From contig NZ_AP026968.1 of assembly GCF_037076355.1 (NCBI RefSeq), positions 636,501 to 700,500 of the forward strand: a stretch of DNA of 64,000 bases. The letters run 5' to 3'. Shown in pieces: positions 15,468 through 25,042 of this stretch (its first letter is position 1; each line of letters starts with the position of its first letter). The translations under genes and the position numbers were made by a program. The DNA comes from Streptococcus parapneumoniae (GTDB lineage Bacteria; Bacillota; Bacilli; Lactobacillales; Streptococcaceae). Under the pieces are notes generated by a model that made no database searches, was not told the DNA's origin, and saw nothing but the letters and a program-made list of their open reading frames with translations.

Positions 15468-15492
15468 TAAGATTCTATCAAAGGAGGTTTTC

Positions 15493-16539
15493 ATGCTTTC
15501 CAAATTTTCTGGAAGCCGACAAGACCAGCAATTTGTGTTACTTTTAGTTGTTTTGCTAGGTATTTTAGGGATTTCTCTCTTTCTAGCAGTTTCAATGGGA
15601 TCTGTTGCGATTGATCTAGGAGATACCTATCGGATTATTTTGAGCAGGTTGGGATTTCCTCTTGAGATAGGAGAGGTTTCCAAGTCTACTCTTGCCATTG
15701 TATGGAACATGAGATTCCCTCGAGTATTGTTAGGTCTGATAGTAGGAGCAGGCCTTTCTATGTGTGGTAGTGTGATGCAGTCTACAGTGAACAATCCCAT
15801 CGCTGAGCCTTATGTCTTAGGAATATCTGCGGGTGCAACTCTAGGAGCAACCTTGAGCATCATTCTTGGTTTAAAAGTGATGATTAGCCTTGGAGCTTTT
15901 CTTGGAGCTATTTTGGCAACAATTGCTGTCCTCATCATTGCCTCTATGCAGGGAAGGATGACGACTTCTAGTCTGATTTTATCAGGAACGGTGGTCAACG
16001 CTCTCTTTCTGGCATTTTCAAACTTTATTATCTCAGTCGGAGCTAATGCGGACAGTGTGATGACCATTAAATTTTGGACCATGGGCTCTCTTGCCGGGAC
16101 TACCTGGTCTGACTTGGTCCTGCCAACTATAGTAGTAGGAATGGCCTTTCTATTTTTCTCTACTCAGTATCGTGTTTTCAATGCGATGATGATGGGAGAT
16201 GAGGCTGCTTTAACTTTGGGAATTCCCTTACGCTTTTATTGGTATCTTTATGTGACAATGGTGGCTGTGCTGACAGCAGTTTTAGTGGCAACCTGTGGGA
16301 TTATTGGATTTGTCGGTCTGATTACTCCACATTTAGCTCGAGGGTTAGTAGGAACGAATTACAAGAGGCTTTTTCCTGTTGCAACCTTGCTAGGTGCCCT
16401 CTTTGTCATTTGGGCAGACGTACTCTCTCGTATCATCATTCCAAACGCAGAGCTTCCTATTGGTATTTTCACAGCCTTGGTAGGTGCTCCCTTCTTTATC
16501 TACATTGTTGGGGGTAGGCGAAGGGAGGTGAGGGTCTGA
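15493..16539 (+). CDS. Iron-siderophore ABC transporter permease, FecCD family
   Basis: A 348-residue permease with about ten membrane helices, of the BtuC/FecCD type. The family signature is present: RFPRVLLGLIVGAGLSMCGSV, NPIAEPYVLGISAGA, GFVGLITPHLARGLVG and the coupling region. Only one permease gene is present, so the channel would be a homodimer. AAAGGAGG precedes the ATG. It is first in an operon permease, ATPase, lipoprotein, esterase with gaps of 1-20 bases. Substrate assignment to ferric siderophore rests on the family and the linked esterase. Confidence 0.9.
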   Translation: MLSKFSGSRQDQQFVLLLVVLLGILGISLFLAVSMGSVAIDLGDTYRIILSRLGFPLEIGEVSKSTLAIVWNMRFPRVLLGLIVGAGLSMCGSVMQSTVNNPIAEPYVLGISAGATLGATLSIILGLKVMISLGAFLGAILATIAVLIIASMQGRMTTSSLILSGTVVNALFLAFSNFIISVGANADSVMTIKFWTMGSLAGTTWSDLVLPTIVVGMAFLFFSTQYRVFNAMMMGDEAALTLGIPLRFYWYLYVTMVAVLTAVLVATCGIIGFVGLITPHLARGLVGTNYKRLFPVATLLGALFVIWADVLSRIIIPNAELPIGIFTALVGAPFFIYIVGGRRREVRV

Positions 16540-16540
16540 T

Positions 16541-17296
16541 ATGGACTTGATTTGTCAGGATGTCCACTTTGGACTAGGAGAGAAAAAAATCCTCAAAGGA
16601 GTCTCTCTTAAGGTTGAAGGGAATCAATTTCACACGATACTAGGACCAAATGGAAGTGGAAAAACCAGTCTACTTAAACTCCTTTATCGTCAGGAAAAGG
16701 TGGACAAAGGCTTGATAAGCCTAGATGGAAAGCCTCTGGAACAATGGACGCTCAAAGAAACAGCCAAGCAAATGGCAGTTGTGACCCAGTTTAACCAGCT
16801 GCAGTTTGATTGTACAGTTGAGGAAATTGTCTTGCTGGGAAGAACTCCCCACCTCTCTTTTCTACAAAAGGAAAGGGAAAGGGATTATGCGCTCGTTCAA
16901 GATGCTCTCGTTAAGGTGGATATGCTCGAGAAGAAAACTCGTCTCTATTCGTCCCTGTCAGGGGGAGAGAAACAGCGAGTCTTGTTAGCACGTGCCTTGG
17001 CCCAAGAACCGACTATCTTGCTCCTAGACGAACCAACCAATCATCTGGATATCAAGTATCAGCTAGACTTGTTGGCCATTGTGAAAAATCTCAAGGTCAA
17101 TGTTCTAGCTGTCCTACATGATATTCAACTTGCTTGTCGCTATTCGGATTATCTCTATCTGATGAAAGAGGGAGAAATCCTTTACCAAGGGACTCCAAAG
17201 GAGACTATCACCCCTGAGTCATTGCAAACTGTATACGGAGTTCAAAGTCAGGTGACTTGGACCGAGGATCAGCAAGCTATGATTCACTATTTATAA
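16541..17296 (+). CDS. Iron-siderophore ABC transporter ATP-binding protein, FecE/FhuC family
   Basis: A 251-residue ATPase. Walker A GPNGSGKTS is near residues 36-44, Q-loop TQFNQL, signature SLSGGEKQRV near 143, Walker B ILLLDEPTNHLD near 163, and switch His in VLHDIQLA. These are the features of importers for Fe(III) complexes. It begins one base after the permease stop and is followed by the lipoprotein gene 19 bases later. The C-terminal segment is typical of FecE/FhuC proteins (GTPKETITPESLQTVYGVQ). Confidence 0.92.
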   Translation: MDLICQDVHFGLGEKKILKGVSLKVEGNQFHTILGPNGSGKTSLLKLLYRQEKVDKGLISLDGKPLEQWTLKETAKQMAVVTQFNQLQFDCTVEEIVLLGRTPHLSFLQKERERDYALVQDALVKVDMLEKKTRLYSSLSGGEKQRVLLARALAQEPTILLLDEPTNHLDIKYQLDLLAIVKNLKVNVLAVLHDIQLACRYSDYLYLMKEGEILYQGTPKETITPESLQTVYGVQSQVTWTEDQQAMIHYL

Positions 17297-17315
17297 GAAA
17301 GAAAAGGAAAACAAG

Positions 17316-18326
17316 ATGAAAAAAACACTAAGCATTTTACTCGTAACAGTAGCTACCTTAACTTTGGCAGCTTGTGGCAATACTACCACTGAAAAAGCTA
17401 CGACACAATCAAGCGCAGAAACAAGTCAAAAGGCCAGCACAGAGACGACTTATCCGTTAAATATCAAAACTTATGATGCTAAAGGAAATGAAGTCGAACA
17501 AGTCTTTGACAAGGCACCTGAAAAAGTTATCACCAACAATCTTTCAACCACTGAAATCTTATTGGAGTTGGGATTGAAGGATAAAATTGTTGGCATGCTC
17601 AATCCAGACAATGCTGTGACGGACAAATACAAGGACGCGATTGCAACTATTCCTCAAATCGGGGATAAAAAAACAGTCTCACAAGAGACAGTCCTTTCTT
17701 ATGAGCCAGACGCTGTGATGGGTCGAAATATGATGTTTTCTGAAAAATCCTTGGGGACAGTTAGCACTTGGAATGAAAACAAAATCCCAGTCTATACGCA
17801 AAAAGCTTCTCTCTCAACAATTCAGCAAGATTTGGGGAATATCGTAGAAGATGTCAAAAATCTTGGAATGATTTTTAATGTTCAGGACAAGGCCAATGAA
17901 TACGCAGCCCAATTACAAACTAAAATTGATGCTGTTAAGAAAGCAAATCCAGCAAGCCAAGGTGAAAAGAAAAAGGCTTTGATTATGGTTGCTTATAATG
18001 ATGAAACCTTTGGTGCCTACAAGTCTGCTTTGCAAGAAAGTTTACTGAACCAACTTGGTTATACAAACGTTGCTACGGGAACATCAGGCTTGACCTTGGA
18101 AAATCTCGTGTCAATGGATCCTGAATTGATTATCTATGTGACCAGCGACCGTAATAAAAAATTGGATGAAAAAGCAGTAGAGTTGATGAAGGCAAATGCT
18201 GTTTTGGAAAGCGTTCCTGCTATTAAGAATCAAAAAATCATGACCATCTCTTACGATGAGTTGATGGACTATGGTCCAGCAGTGATTGATTCCCTTGAGA
18301 AAATCAATGACTTTATCAATAAATAA
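17316..18326 (+). CDS. Iron-siderophore binding lipoprotein, FecB/FepB family
   Basis: A 336-residue surface lipoprotein. The signal peptide ends in LTLAAC with the lipid-accepting Cys at residue 20. A Ser/Thr-rich linker follows (residues 21-44), then the periplasmic-binding-protein type III fold: ITNNLSTTEILLELGLKDKIVGM, SYEPDAVMGRN, LENLVSMDPELIIYV. It would capture the ferric complex outside the membrane and deliver it to the permease. AGAAAGAAAAGG precedes the ATG. It differs from PiuA, PiaA and PitA as I remember them, so it may be a further accessory iron system. Confidence 0.88.
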   Translation: MKKTLSILLVTVATLTLAACGNTTTEKATTQSSAETSQKASTETTYPLNIKTYDAKGNEVEQVFDKAPEKVITNNLSTTEILLELGLKDKIVGMLNPDNAVTDKYKDAIATIPQIGDKKTVSQETVLSYEPDAVMGRNMMFSEKSLGTVSTWNENKIPVYTQKASLSTIQQDLGNIVEDVKNLGMIFNVQDKANEYAAQLQTKIDAVKKANPASQGEKKKALIMVAYNDETFGAYKSALQESLLNQLGYTNVATGTSGLTLENLVSMDPELIIYVTSDRNKKLDEKAVELMKANAVLESVPAIKNQKIMTISYDELMDYGPAVIDSLEKINDFINK

Positions 18327-18999
18327 TGAGTTTGATTGGGAAGGAATTCAAGTCAAAATCAGCCTTCCTTCTAACTACGACCTCAATCAAACCTATCCGG
18401 CTATTTTATTGAATGATGGAAACTTGGATTTCTTATCGTCTCTTTCCGAATCTGTGATTTTAGTGGGCTTGACCTCTAAAAATCGCCTAGACGACTACAC
18501 TCCATGGGCGACATCTGCTCTGAGAGATGGGGCTCCAGATTTTGGCGGTCAGGCAAATGCCTATCATAGTCATTTATTTGGAGGTCTTTTGGACAAGTTG
18601 CAGTCGCTTTATCGCTTGGATAAAAATCGCCTTGCTTATGGAGGTTACTCACTAGGTGGTTTGGTGGCAGTCTACAGTCTTTTCAGCTTTGACAAGGTTT
18701 CCTGTGTCTTTTCCATCTGCGGTTCCTTTTGGTATCCTGATTTTGTGACTTACTGCAAGACAGAGACAGTGAAAAATTTGGACTGTTTGCTGTATTTACA
18801 GAATGGTCAAACAGAAGGAGCACACCATACTAATCGCTTGGCTCAAGCACCAGTCTATGCTGAGCAGATCCATACCAGTCTTCAGAAACACTATCCGAAC
18901 TGTCAGTTTGTTTTTGATCCTTATGGACACCATGAACAATTGGATGAGCGATTTCTAGCCTTTTCCAGCTGGTTGGCCCAAAAATGGAAAATCGAATAA
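18307..18999 (+). CDS. Esterase/alpha-beta hydrolase linked to siderophore uptake
   Basis: A 230-residue hydrolase of the esterase D/Fes type. The nucleophile elbow is GGYSLGG near residues 114-120 and the catalytic His is probably in YGHHEQ near the end. No signal peptide, so it acts in the cytoplasm. Fourth gene of the iron operon, overlapping the lipoprotein gene by 20 bases; by analogy with Fes, IroD and BesA it may cleave an ester siderophore after import to release iron. ATG 18286 is an alternative start; 18307 was preferred because the homologous region begins there. Confidence 0.78.
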   Translation: MTLSINNEFDWEGIQVKISLPSNYDLNQTYPAILLNDGNLDFLSSLSESVILVGLTSKNRLDDYTPWATSALRDGAPDFGGQANAYHSHLFGGLLDKLQSLYRLDKNRLAYGGYSLGGLVAVYSLFSFDKVSCVFSICGSFWYPDFVTYCKTETVKNLDCLLYLQNGQTEGAHHTNRLAQAPVYAEQIHTSLQKHYPNCQFVFDPYGHHEQLDERFLAFSSWLAQKWKIE

Positions 19000-19006
19000 A
19001 AGATTT

Positions 19007-19034
19007 ATCCCTTGGCTTTTGCCAAGGGATTGTT
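19007..19034. terminator. Bidirectional terminator
   Basis: ATCCCTTGGC (19007-19016) and GCCAAGGGAT (19021-19030) around TTTT, between the convergent esterase and acyltransferase genes. Confidence 0.85.
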
Positions 19035-19042
19035 GTATTTAT

Positions 19043-19792
19043 TTAACCAAGTTTTTCTCTCTTTTTATCTGGATTCCAGATGAAGCTTGCGATAAAGCTA
19101 AAGATGATGGTTAGGATAGCGAGGATAATGGCAAGGATGAGGGCAGGGATACGGATAAACCACCAGAGTGGGTTTGGTTTTTTATCATTGTGCCATTGTT
19201 TTGTTTCTTGGTCCAAACGTTGAAATTCTGTTTGGATATGATTGGCGACTGTTTCAATCCCTTCATCATTCATTTTTTTGATATCTGAGATATCAATTGG
19301 ATTTCCAAAGTTCATATCAACACGCTCGCGGCTAACCAAGCCTTTCAAGGTCATAGGACCTGTATAGGTAACCGGCATGATACGGACCTTGGCCATCTTG
19401 GCAATTAGTGCAACTCCACCCTTGACATCGTTTGAGTGACGGCTCCCACTTGGAAACATGATGAGAGAGCGATCACTTTTTTTAAGAACATTGATAGGGT
19501 ATTTGATGGCTGAGGCGCTAGGATTTTCACGGTCGATAGGAAAAGCGCCACACATACGAATCCACCAGCCAAAGATACGGTTGGTAAAGAGCTCTTTTTT
19601 GGCCATAAAGATAAATTGTTTTGGTTTGGTCGCAAAGGCCATATAAACTGGATCCCACCAGGTACGGTGAGGGGCAACCAAAATATAATTTTCATCTTGA
19701 TTAGGAATTTTATCAGTATTATGATAGTGGGCATTGCCATTGATGGACCATAGGAGCAAGACAACCAATCCACGTAAATAAGTATAAAACAT
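19043..19792 (-). CDS. 1-acyl-sn-glycerol-3-phosphate acyltransferase family protein
   Basis: A 249-residue membrane-bound acyltransferase of the PlsC family, which adds the second acyl chain in phosphatidic acid synthesis. An N-terminal hydrophobic segment is followed by the catalytic HxxxxD (APHRTWWDP), the second motif GAFPIDREN, FPSGSRHS and the Pro-containing block MPVTYTGP. The C-terminus has a strong membrane helix (about residues 215-240). The frame is open from 19837, but AAGGAGATCGC stands before the ATG at 19792. It is divergent from the P-type ATPase gene. Confidence 0.88.
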   Translation of the reverse strand: MFYTYLRGLVVLLLWSINGNAHYHNTDKIPNQDENYILVAPHRTWWDPVYMAFATKPKQFIFMAKKELFTNRIFGWWIRMCGAFPIDRENPSASAIKYPINVLKKSDRSLIMFPSGSRHSNDVKGGVALIAKMAKVRIMPVTYTGPMTLKGLVSRERVDMNFGNPIDISDIKKMNDEGIETVANHIQTEFQRLDQETKQWHNDKKPNPLWWFIRIPALILAIILAILTIIFSFIASFIWNPDKKREKLG

Positions 19793-19924
19793 GCGATCTC
19801 CTTCGATTATTTTCTTGTTATTATTATACCTTATCAAAGGAGGGCTGGCAAACTTTTCCCTTGACCAGGTCCATATTTGGGATGAGATTAGAATTCTTTT
19901 AGAAAAAATGATATGATAGAATTT

Positions 19925-22261
19925 ATGGATAAAAATAAGATTATGGGATTAACCCAAAGAGAAGTCAAGGAAAGACAGGCTAAGGGCTTGGTCAATGATT
20001 TTACTGCATCGGCCAGTACTAGCACTTGGCAAATCATCAAACGAAATGTCTTTACTCTTTTTAACGCTTTGAACTTTGCCATTGCTTTGGCACTAGCCTT
20101 TGTGCAGGCTTGGAGCAATCTGGTCTTCTTTGCTGTTATCTGCTTTAACGCTTTTTCTGGAATTGTGACCGAGCTGCGGGCTAAACACATGGTGGACAAG
20201 CTCAATCTCATGACCAAGGAAAAGGTCAAGACTATTCGTGATGGCCAAGAAGTGGCTCTGAATCCTGAAGAATTGGTGTTAGGAGATGTCATTCGTTTGT
20301 CTGCAGGAGAGCAGATTCCTAGTGATGCCTTGGTTTTAGAAGGCTTTGCGGAAGTCAATGAAGCTATGTTGACGGGGGAAAGTGATTTGGTGCAAAAGGA
20401 AGTGGATGTCTTGCTTTTGTCAGGAAGTTTCTTAGCCAGTGGAGCAGTTTTAGCTCAAGTTCACCATGTTGGATCTGATAACTATGCTGCCAAACTCATG
20501 CTGGAAGCCAAGACCGTTAAACCAATCAACTCTCGTATCATGAAATCACTGGACAAGCTAGCTGGTTTTACTGGGAAAATTATCATTCCTTTTGGTCTGG
20601 CTCTCTTGCTGGAAGCCTTGCTTTTAAAAGGCCTGCCTCTTAAGTCGTCCGTTGTAAATTCATCGACAGCCCTTTTGGGGATGTTACCTAAGGGAATTGC
20701 TCTTTTGACCATTACTTCGCTCTTGACCGCGGTGATTAAGCTGGGCTTGAAAAAGGTCTTGGTGCAGGAGATGTACTCTGTTGAGACCTTGGCGCGCGTG
20801 GATATGCTCTGTCTGGACAAGACGGGCACCATCACCCAAGGAAAGATGCAGGTGGAAGCCGTTCTTCCGCTAATGGAAACTTATAGTGAGGAGACTATTG
20901 CCAGCATTTTGGCCAGCTACATAGCTCACAGTGAGGATAAAAATCCAACTGCCCAAGCTATTCGCCAGCGATTCCAAGGCCAAGTAGCCTATTCTATGAT
21001 TTCCAATCTCCCCTTCTCAAGCGACCGCAAGTGGGGTGCTATGGAGTTAGAAGGTTTGGGAACAGTTTTCTTAGGGGCGCCTGAGATGTTGCTAGATTCT
21101 GAGGTCCCAGAAGCCAGAGAGGCCTTGGAGAGAGGTTCACGTGTCTTGGTCTTGGCTCTCAGTCAGGAAAAACTAGACCATCACAAGCCACAGAAACCAT
21201 TTGATATTCAGGCTCTAGCCTTGCTGGAAATCTTAGACCCGATACGAGAAGGAGCGGCAGAGACGCTGGACTATCTCCGTTCTCAGGAAGTGGGATTGAA
21301 AATTATCTCTGGTGACAATCCAGTTACGGTGTCCAGCATTGCCCAGAAGGCTGGTTTTGCGGACTACCATAGCTATGTAGATTGTTCAAAAATCACTGAT
21401 GAAGAATTGATTGTTATGGCTGAAGAGATAGCTATTTTCGGACGTGTTTCCCCTCATCAAAAGAAACTCATCATCCAAACTCTGAAAAAAGCAGGGCATA
21501 CAACAGCTATGACAGGGGACGGAGTCAATGATATCCTGGCTCTTCGTGAGGCGGATTGTTCCATCGTAATGGCTGAGGGAGATCCAGCGACTCGTCAGAT
21601 TGCCAATCTGGTTCTCTTGAACTCTGACTTTAATGATGTTCCTGAGATTCTCTTTGAAGGTCGTCGTGTGGTCAATAACATTGCCCACATCGCACCGATT
21701 TTCTTGATAAAGACCATCTACTCATTCTTGCTCGCAGTTATCTGTATTGCCAGTGCTCTTCTGGGACGGTCTGAATGGATCTTGATTTTCCCTTTTATTC
21801 CAATCCAGATTACCATGATTGACCAATTCGTGGAAGGTTTCCCACCATTCGTTCTGACTTTTGAGGGAAATATCAAACCTGTCGAACCAAACTTCCTCAG
21901 AAGATCCATGCTTCGTGCCCTACCAAGCGCTCTCATGGTCGTGTTCAGCGTTCTTTTTGTGAAAATATTTGGAAGTAGCCAAGGTTGGTCTGAGTTAGAA
22001 ATCTCAACTCTACTCTATTATCTATTGGGGTCAATTGGTTTCTTATCCGTATTTAGAGCCTGCATGCCATTTACCCTATGGCGGGTCCTCTTGATTGTTT
22101 GGTCAGTAGGAGGCTTCCTAGCCACAGCTCTCTTCCCAAGAATTCAAAAACTGCTTGAAATTTCAACCTTGACAGGACAAACATTACCTGTTTATGGTGT
22201 CATGATGTTGGTCTTTACCGTGATTTTCATCCTGACTAGTCGCTATCAAGCCAGAAAATAA
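19925..22261 (+). CDS. Cation-transporting P-type ATPase
   Basis: A 778-residue P-type ATPase. TGES of the actuator domain is near residue 150, the phosphorylated Asp is in LCLDKTGTITQGK near 300, and the hinge is TGDGVNDILALREADCS. About ten membrane helices are present. The M4 sequence reads GMLPKGIALL, lacking the CPC of heavy-metal pumps; cation specificity cannot be read from this. ATG 19913 is in frame, but TATGAT overlaps it and looks like a -10; neither start has a ribosome binding site. 19925 (MDKNKIMGL) was preferred. Confidence 0.87.
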   Translation: MDKNKIMGLTQREVKERQAKGLVNDFTASASTSTWQIIKRNVFTLFNALNFAIALALAFVQAWSNLVFFAVICFNAFSGIVTELRAKHMVDKLNLMTKEKVKTIRDGQEVALNPEELVLGDVIRLSAGEQIPSDALVLEGFAEVNEAMLTGESDLVQKEVDVLLLSGSFLASGAVLAQVHHVGSDNYAAKLMLEAKTVKPINSRIMKSLDKLAGFTGKIIIPFGLALLLEALLLKGLPLKSSVVNSSTALLGMLPKGIALLTITSLLTAVIKLGLKKVLVQEMYSVETLARVDMLCLDKTGTITQGKMQVEAVLPLMETYSEETIASILASYIAHSEDKNPTAQAIRQRFQGQVAYSMISNLPFSSDRKWGAMELEGLGTVFLGAPEMLLDSEVPEAREALERGSRVLVLALSQEKLDHHKPQKPFDIQALALLEILDPIREGAAETLDYLRSQEVGLKIISGDNPVTVSSIAQKAGFADYHSYVDCSKITDEELIVMAEEIAIFGRVSPHQKKLIIQTLKKAGHTTAMTGDGVNDILALREADCSIVMAEGDPATRQIANLVLLNSDFNDVPEILFEGRRVVNNIAHIAPIFLIKTIYSFLLAVICIASALLGRSEWILIFPFIPIQITMIDQFVEGFPPFVLTFEGNIKPVEPNFLRRSMLRALPSALMVVFSVLFVKIFGSSQGWSELEISTLLYYLLGSIGFLSVFRACMPFTLWRVLLIVWSVGGFLATALFPRIQKLLEISTLTGQTLPVYGVMMLVFTVIFILTSRYQARK

Positions 22262-22268
22262 AGAAAGG

Positions 22269-22295
22269 CTGCAATCTGTGGATTGCGGTCTTTTT
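22269..22295 (+). terminator. Terminator of the P-type ATPase gene
   Basis: CTGCAATC-TGTG-GATTGCGG (22269-22288) followed by a T-rich run. Confidence 0.75.
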
Positions 22296-22361
22296 AGGTA
22301 CAAGATTGCCAGCTGAAATGTGGTATAATAAGAGGTAATAGAGTTTGGAAAGTGAGAGAAG

Positions 22362-23039
22362 ATGATTTCAAAGAGATTAGAATTAGTGGCTTCCTTTGTG
22401 CCACAGGGAACCATTTTACTAGATGTGGGGAGTGACCATGCTTATCTGCCTATCGAGTTGGTCGAAAGAGGACAAATAAAAAGTGCTATTGCAGGTGAGG
22501 TGGTGGAAGGCCCCTATCAGTCTGCGGTCAAAAATGTTGAGGCTCACGGACTAAAGGAGAAAATCCAGGTTCGTTTAGCCAATGGTTTGGCAGCCTTTGA
22601 AGAGGCAGATAAGGTATCGGTCATTACCATTGCTGGTATGGGTGGTCGTTTGATTGCTAGGATTTTAGAAGAAGGCTTGGACAAGTTAGCTAATGTAGAA
22701 CGATTGATCCTCCAACCCAATAATCGTGAAGATGACTTGCGTATCTGGTTGCAAGACAATGGTTTTCAGATTGTAGCAGAAAACATCCTAGAAGAAGCTG
22801 GCAAGTTTTACGAGATTTTGGTGGTGGAAGCAGGTCAAATGAAGCTATCAGCCAGTGATGTTCGCTTTGGACCTTTCTTGTGCAAAGAGGTCAGTCCAGT
22901 CTTTGTCCAAAAATGGCAAAAAGAAGCTGTTAAGCTAGAGTTTGCCCTCGGACAAATCCCAGAAAAAAATTTGGAAGAACGTCAAGTTCTAGTAGATAAG
23001 ATTCAAGCCATCAAGGAGGTGCTCCATGTTAGCAAGTGA
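22362..23039 (+). CDS. trmK: tRNA (adenine-22-N1)-methyltransferase
   Basis: A 225-residue SAM-dependent methyltransferase that makes m1A22 in tRNA. The SAM-binding motif is [15 protein letters not shown] (about 20-34) and the catalytic motif region is [15 protein letters not shown], followed by LILQPNN. The C-terminal 60 residues form a helical coiled domain as in B. subtilis TrmK (YqfN). It overlaps the Nif3-like gene by 14 bases, the usual pairing in Firmicutes. Confidence 0.92.
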   Translation: MISKRLELVASFVPQGTILLDVGSDHAYLPIELVERGQIKSAIAGEVVEGPYQSAVKNVEAHGLKEKIQVRLANGLAAFEEADKVSVITIAGMGGRLIARILEEGLDKLANVERLILQPNNREDDLRIWLQDNGFQIVAENILEEAGKFYEILVVEAGQMKLSASDVRFGPFLCKEVSPVFVQKWQKEAVKLEFALGQIPEKNLEERQVLVDKIQAIKEVLHVSK

Positions 23040-23823
23040 AGTGATTAACGCGTATGAAGCCTTTTGCCCTCAGGAATTTTCAATGGAGGGAGACAGTCGT
23101 GGCCTGCAAATTGGAACTTTGGACAAGGATATCCAAAGAGTCATGGTGGCTCTGGATATTCGTGAAGAAACGGTGGCTGAAGCCATTGAAAAGGGTGTAG
23201 ACTTGATTATTGTCAAACACGCGCCGATTTTCCGTCCTATCAAGGACTTGGTAGCTAGCCGTCCGCAAAATCAGATTTATATCGACCTCATCAAGCATGA
23301 CATTGCAGTTTATGTCAGCCATACCAATATTGATATTGTTGAAAATGGTCTCAATGATTGGTTCTGTCAGATGCTAGGTATCGAGGAAACGACCTATCTG
23401 CAGGAGACAGGTCCTGAACGTGGAATTGGTCGTATTGGGAATATTCAGCCTCAGACCTTTGGAGAATTAGCCCAACATGTCAAGCAAGTCTTTGGCCTAG
23501 ATAGCCTTCGAATGGTGCATTATCAAGAGAATGACTTGCAGAAGTCTATTTCAAGAGTGGCTATCTGCGGTGGAAGTGGGCAGTCTTTCTATAAGGATGC
23601 TTTAGCTAAAGGAGCGGATGTCTATATCACTGGTGATATTTACTACCACACTGCCCAGGATATGTTGTCTGATGGCTTGCTAGCATTGAACCCAGGTCAC
23701 TATATTGAAGTGCTTTTTGTGGAAAAAATTGCAGAGCTTCTTAATCAATGGAAAGGAGAAAAGGGCTGGACAATCGATATTGTACCTAGTCAAGCATCGA
23801 CCAATCCTTTCCACCATATCTAG
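23026..23823 (+). CDS. Nif3-like dinuclear metal centre protein (YqfO/DUF34)
   Basis: A 265-residue protein of the Nif3/DUF34 family. Conserved metal-ligand regions are visible: [13 protein letters not shown] near 63, [11 protein letters not shown] near 97, and the C-terminal [16 protein letters not shown]. Several roles have been proposed, including GTP cyclohydrolase-like and metal-insertion activities, so the function is open. It lacks the central PII-like insertion present in longer Nif3 proteins. It starts within the end of trmK and is translationally coupled to it. Confidence 0.85.
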   Translation: MLASEVINAYEAFCPQEFSMEGDSRGLQIGTLDKDIQRVMVALDIREETVAEAIEKGVDLIIVKHAPIFRPIKDLVASRPQNQIYIDLIKHDIAVYVSHTNIDIVENGLNDWFCQMLGIEETTYLQETGPERGIGRIGNIQPQTFGELAQHVKQVFGLDSLRMVHYQENDLQKSISRVAICGGSGQSFYKDALAKGADVYITGDIYYHTAQDMLSDGLLALNPGHYIEVLFVEKIAELLNQWKGEKGWTIDIVPSQASTNPFHHI

Positions 23824-23839
23824 TTAGAAAGTGAAAACA

Positions 23840-24943
23840 ATGAAAAAAGTTGCTATTATCGGAGCAGGAATTGTGGGAGCAACAGCTGCCTACTACCTCT
23901 CGAAAGAAAGTGACCTAGAGGTGACCGTTTTTGACCATGGACAGGGTCAGGCAACCAAGGCTGCAGCAGGAATTATCAGTCCTTGGTTTTCCAAACGCCG
24001 CAATAAAGCTTGGTACAAGATGGCGCGCTTGGGGGCTGATTTTTATGTGGATTTATTGGCTGATTTAGAGAAGTCAGGACAAGAGATCGACTTTTACCAG
24101 CGTTCGGGAGTCTTTCTCCTGAAAAAGGATGAAACTAAGTTGGAAGAACTCTATCAACTAGCCCTCCAGCGCAGAGAAGAATCTCCCTTGATAGGGCAAT
24201 TAGCCATTCTGGACCCAGCATCAGCTAATGAATTATTCCCTGGCTTACAGGGATTTGACCGCTTGCTCTATGCTTCTGGTGGAGCGAGAGTAGATGGTCA
24301 ACTCTTAGTGACTCGTTTGCTGGAAGCCAGTCAGGTCAAGCTGGTCAAAGAAAAAGTGAGTCTGACACCGTTAGCATCAGGCTACCAGATTGGCGAAGAG
24401 GTGTTTGATCAGGTTATTTTGGCGACTGGAGCTTGGTTGGGGGATATGTTAGAACCCTTGGGTTATGAAGTGGATGTTCGTCCCCAAAAAGGACAACTCC
24501 GAGATTATTGGCTTGCCCAAGACATGGAATCTTATCCTGTGATTATGCCAGAAGGGGAGTGGGATCTGATTCCTTTTGTAGGTGGGAAATTATCTTTAGG
24601 CGCTACTCATGAAAATGATATGGGTTTTGATTTGACGGTGGATGAAACCTTGCTCCAGCAAATGGAGGAGGCGGCCCTGCCTTGCTATCCTAGTTTAGTA
24701 GAAGCTACCAGAGCTGGTGAGCGTGTGGGAATCCGTGCCTACACTAGTGATTTCTCACCTTTCTTTGGGCAGGTGCCAGAATTGGCAGGTGTCTATGCTG
24801 CTAGTGGACTAGGTTCATCAGGCCTCACAACTGGTCCTATCATTGGTTACCATCTAGCTCAACTGATCCAAGACAAGGAGTTGACTTTGGACCCTCTAAA
24901 CTACCCAATTGAAAACTATGTCAAACGACTAAAAAGCGAATAA
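23840..24943 (+). CDS. FAD-dependent oxidoreductase, DAO (D-amino-acid oxidase/DadA-like) family
   Basis: A 367-residue flavoprotein. The N-terminal dinucleotide fold is VAIIGAGIVGATAAYYL. Further DAO-family blocks are GIISPWFSKRR, ILATGAWLGDML, RPQKGQLRDYW and the C-terminal ASGLGSSGLTTGPIIGYHLA. It would oxidise an amine or amino acid; the substrate is unknown. GTG at 23831 is an alternative; ATG 23840 gives MKKVAIIGAG with normal spacing to the fold. It follows the Nif3-like gene by 16 bases and may be in the same operon. Confidence 0.82.
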   Translation: MKKVAIIGAGIVGATAAYYLSKESDLEVTVFDHGQGQATKAAAGIISPWFSKRRNKAWYKMARLGADFYVDLLADLEKSGQEIDFYQRSGVFLLKKDETKLEELYQLALQRREESPLIGQLAILDPASANELFPGLQGFDRLLYASGGARVDGQLLVTRLLEASQVKLVKEKVSLTPLASGYQIGEEVFDQVILATGAWLGDMLEPLGYEVDVRPQKGQLRDYWLAQDMESYPVIMPEGEWDLIPFVGGKLSLGATHENDMGFDLTVDETLLQQMEEAALPCYPSLVEATRAGERVGIRAYTSDFSPFFGQVPELAGVYAASGLGSSGLTTGPIIGYHLAQLIQDKELTLDPLNYPIENYVKRLKSE

Positions 24944-25042
24944 ATATTTTACTGAAATTTTAGCTTAGCTTCTAGGATGGCAAATGACATTCCCTATCAA
25001 AAATGGTAAAATAAGAAAAAATCCGAGAATCGAGGAACAAAG

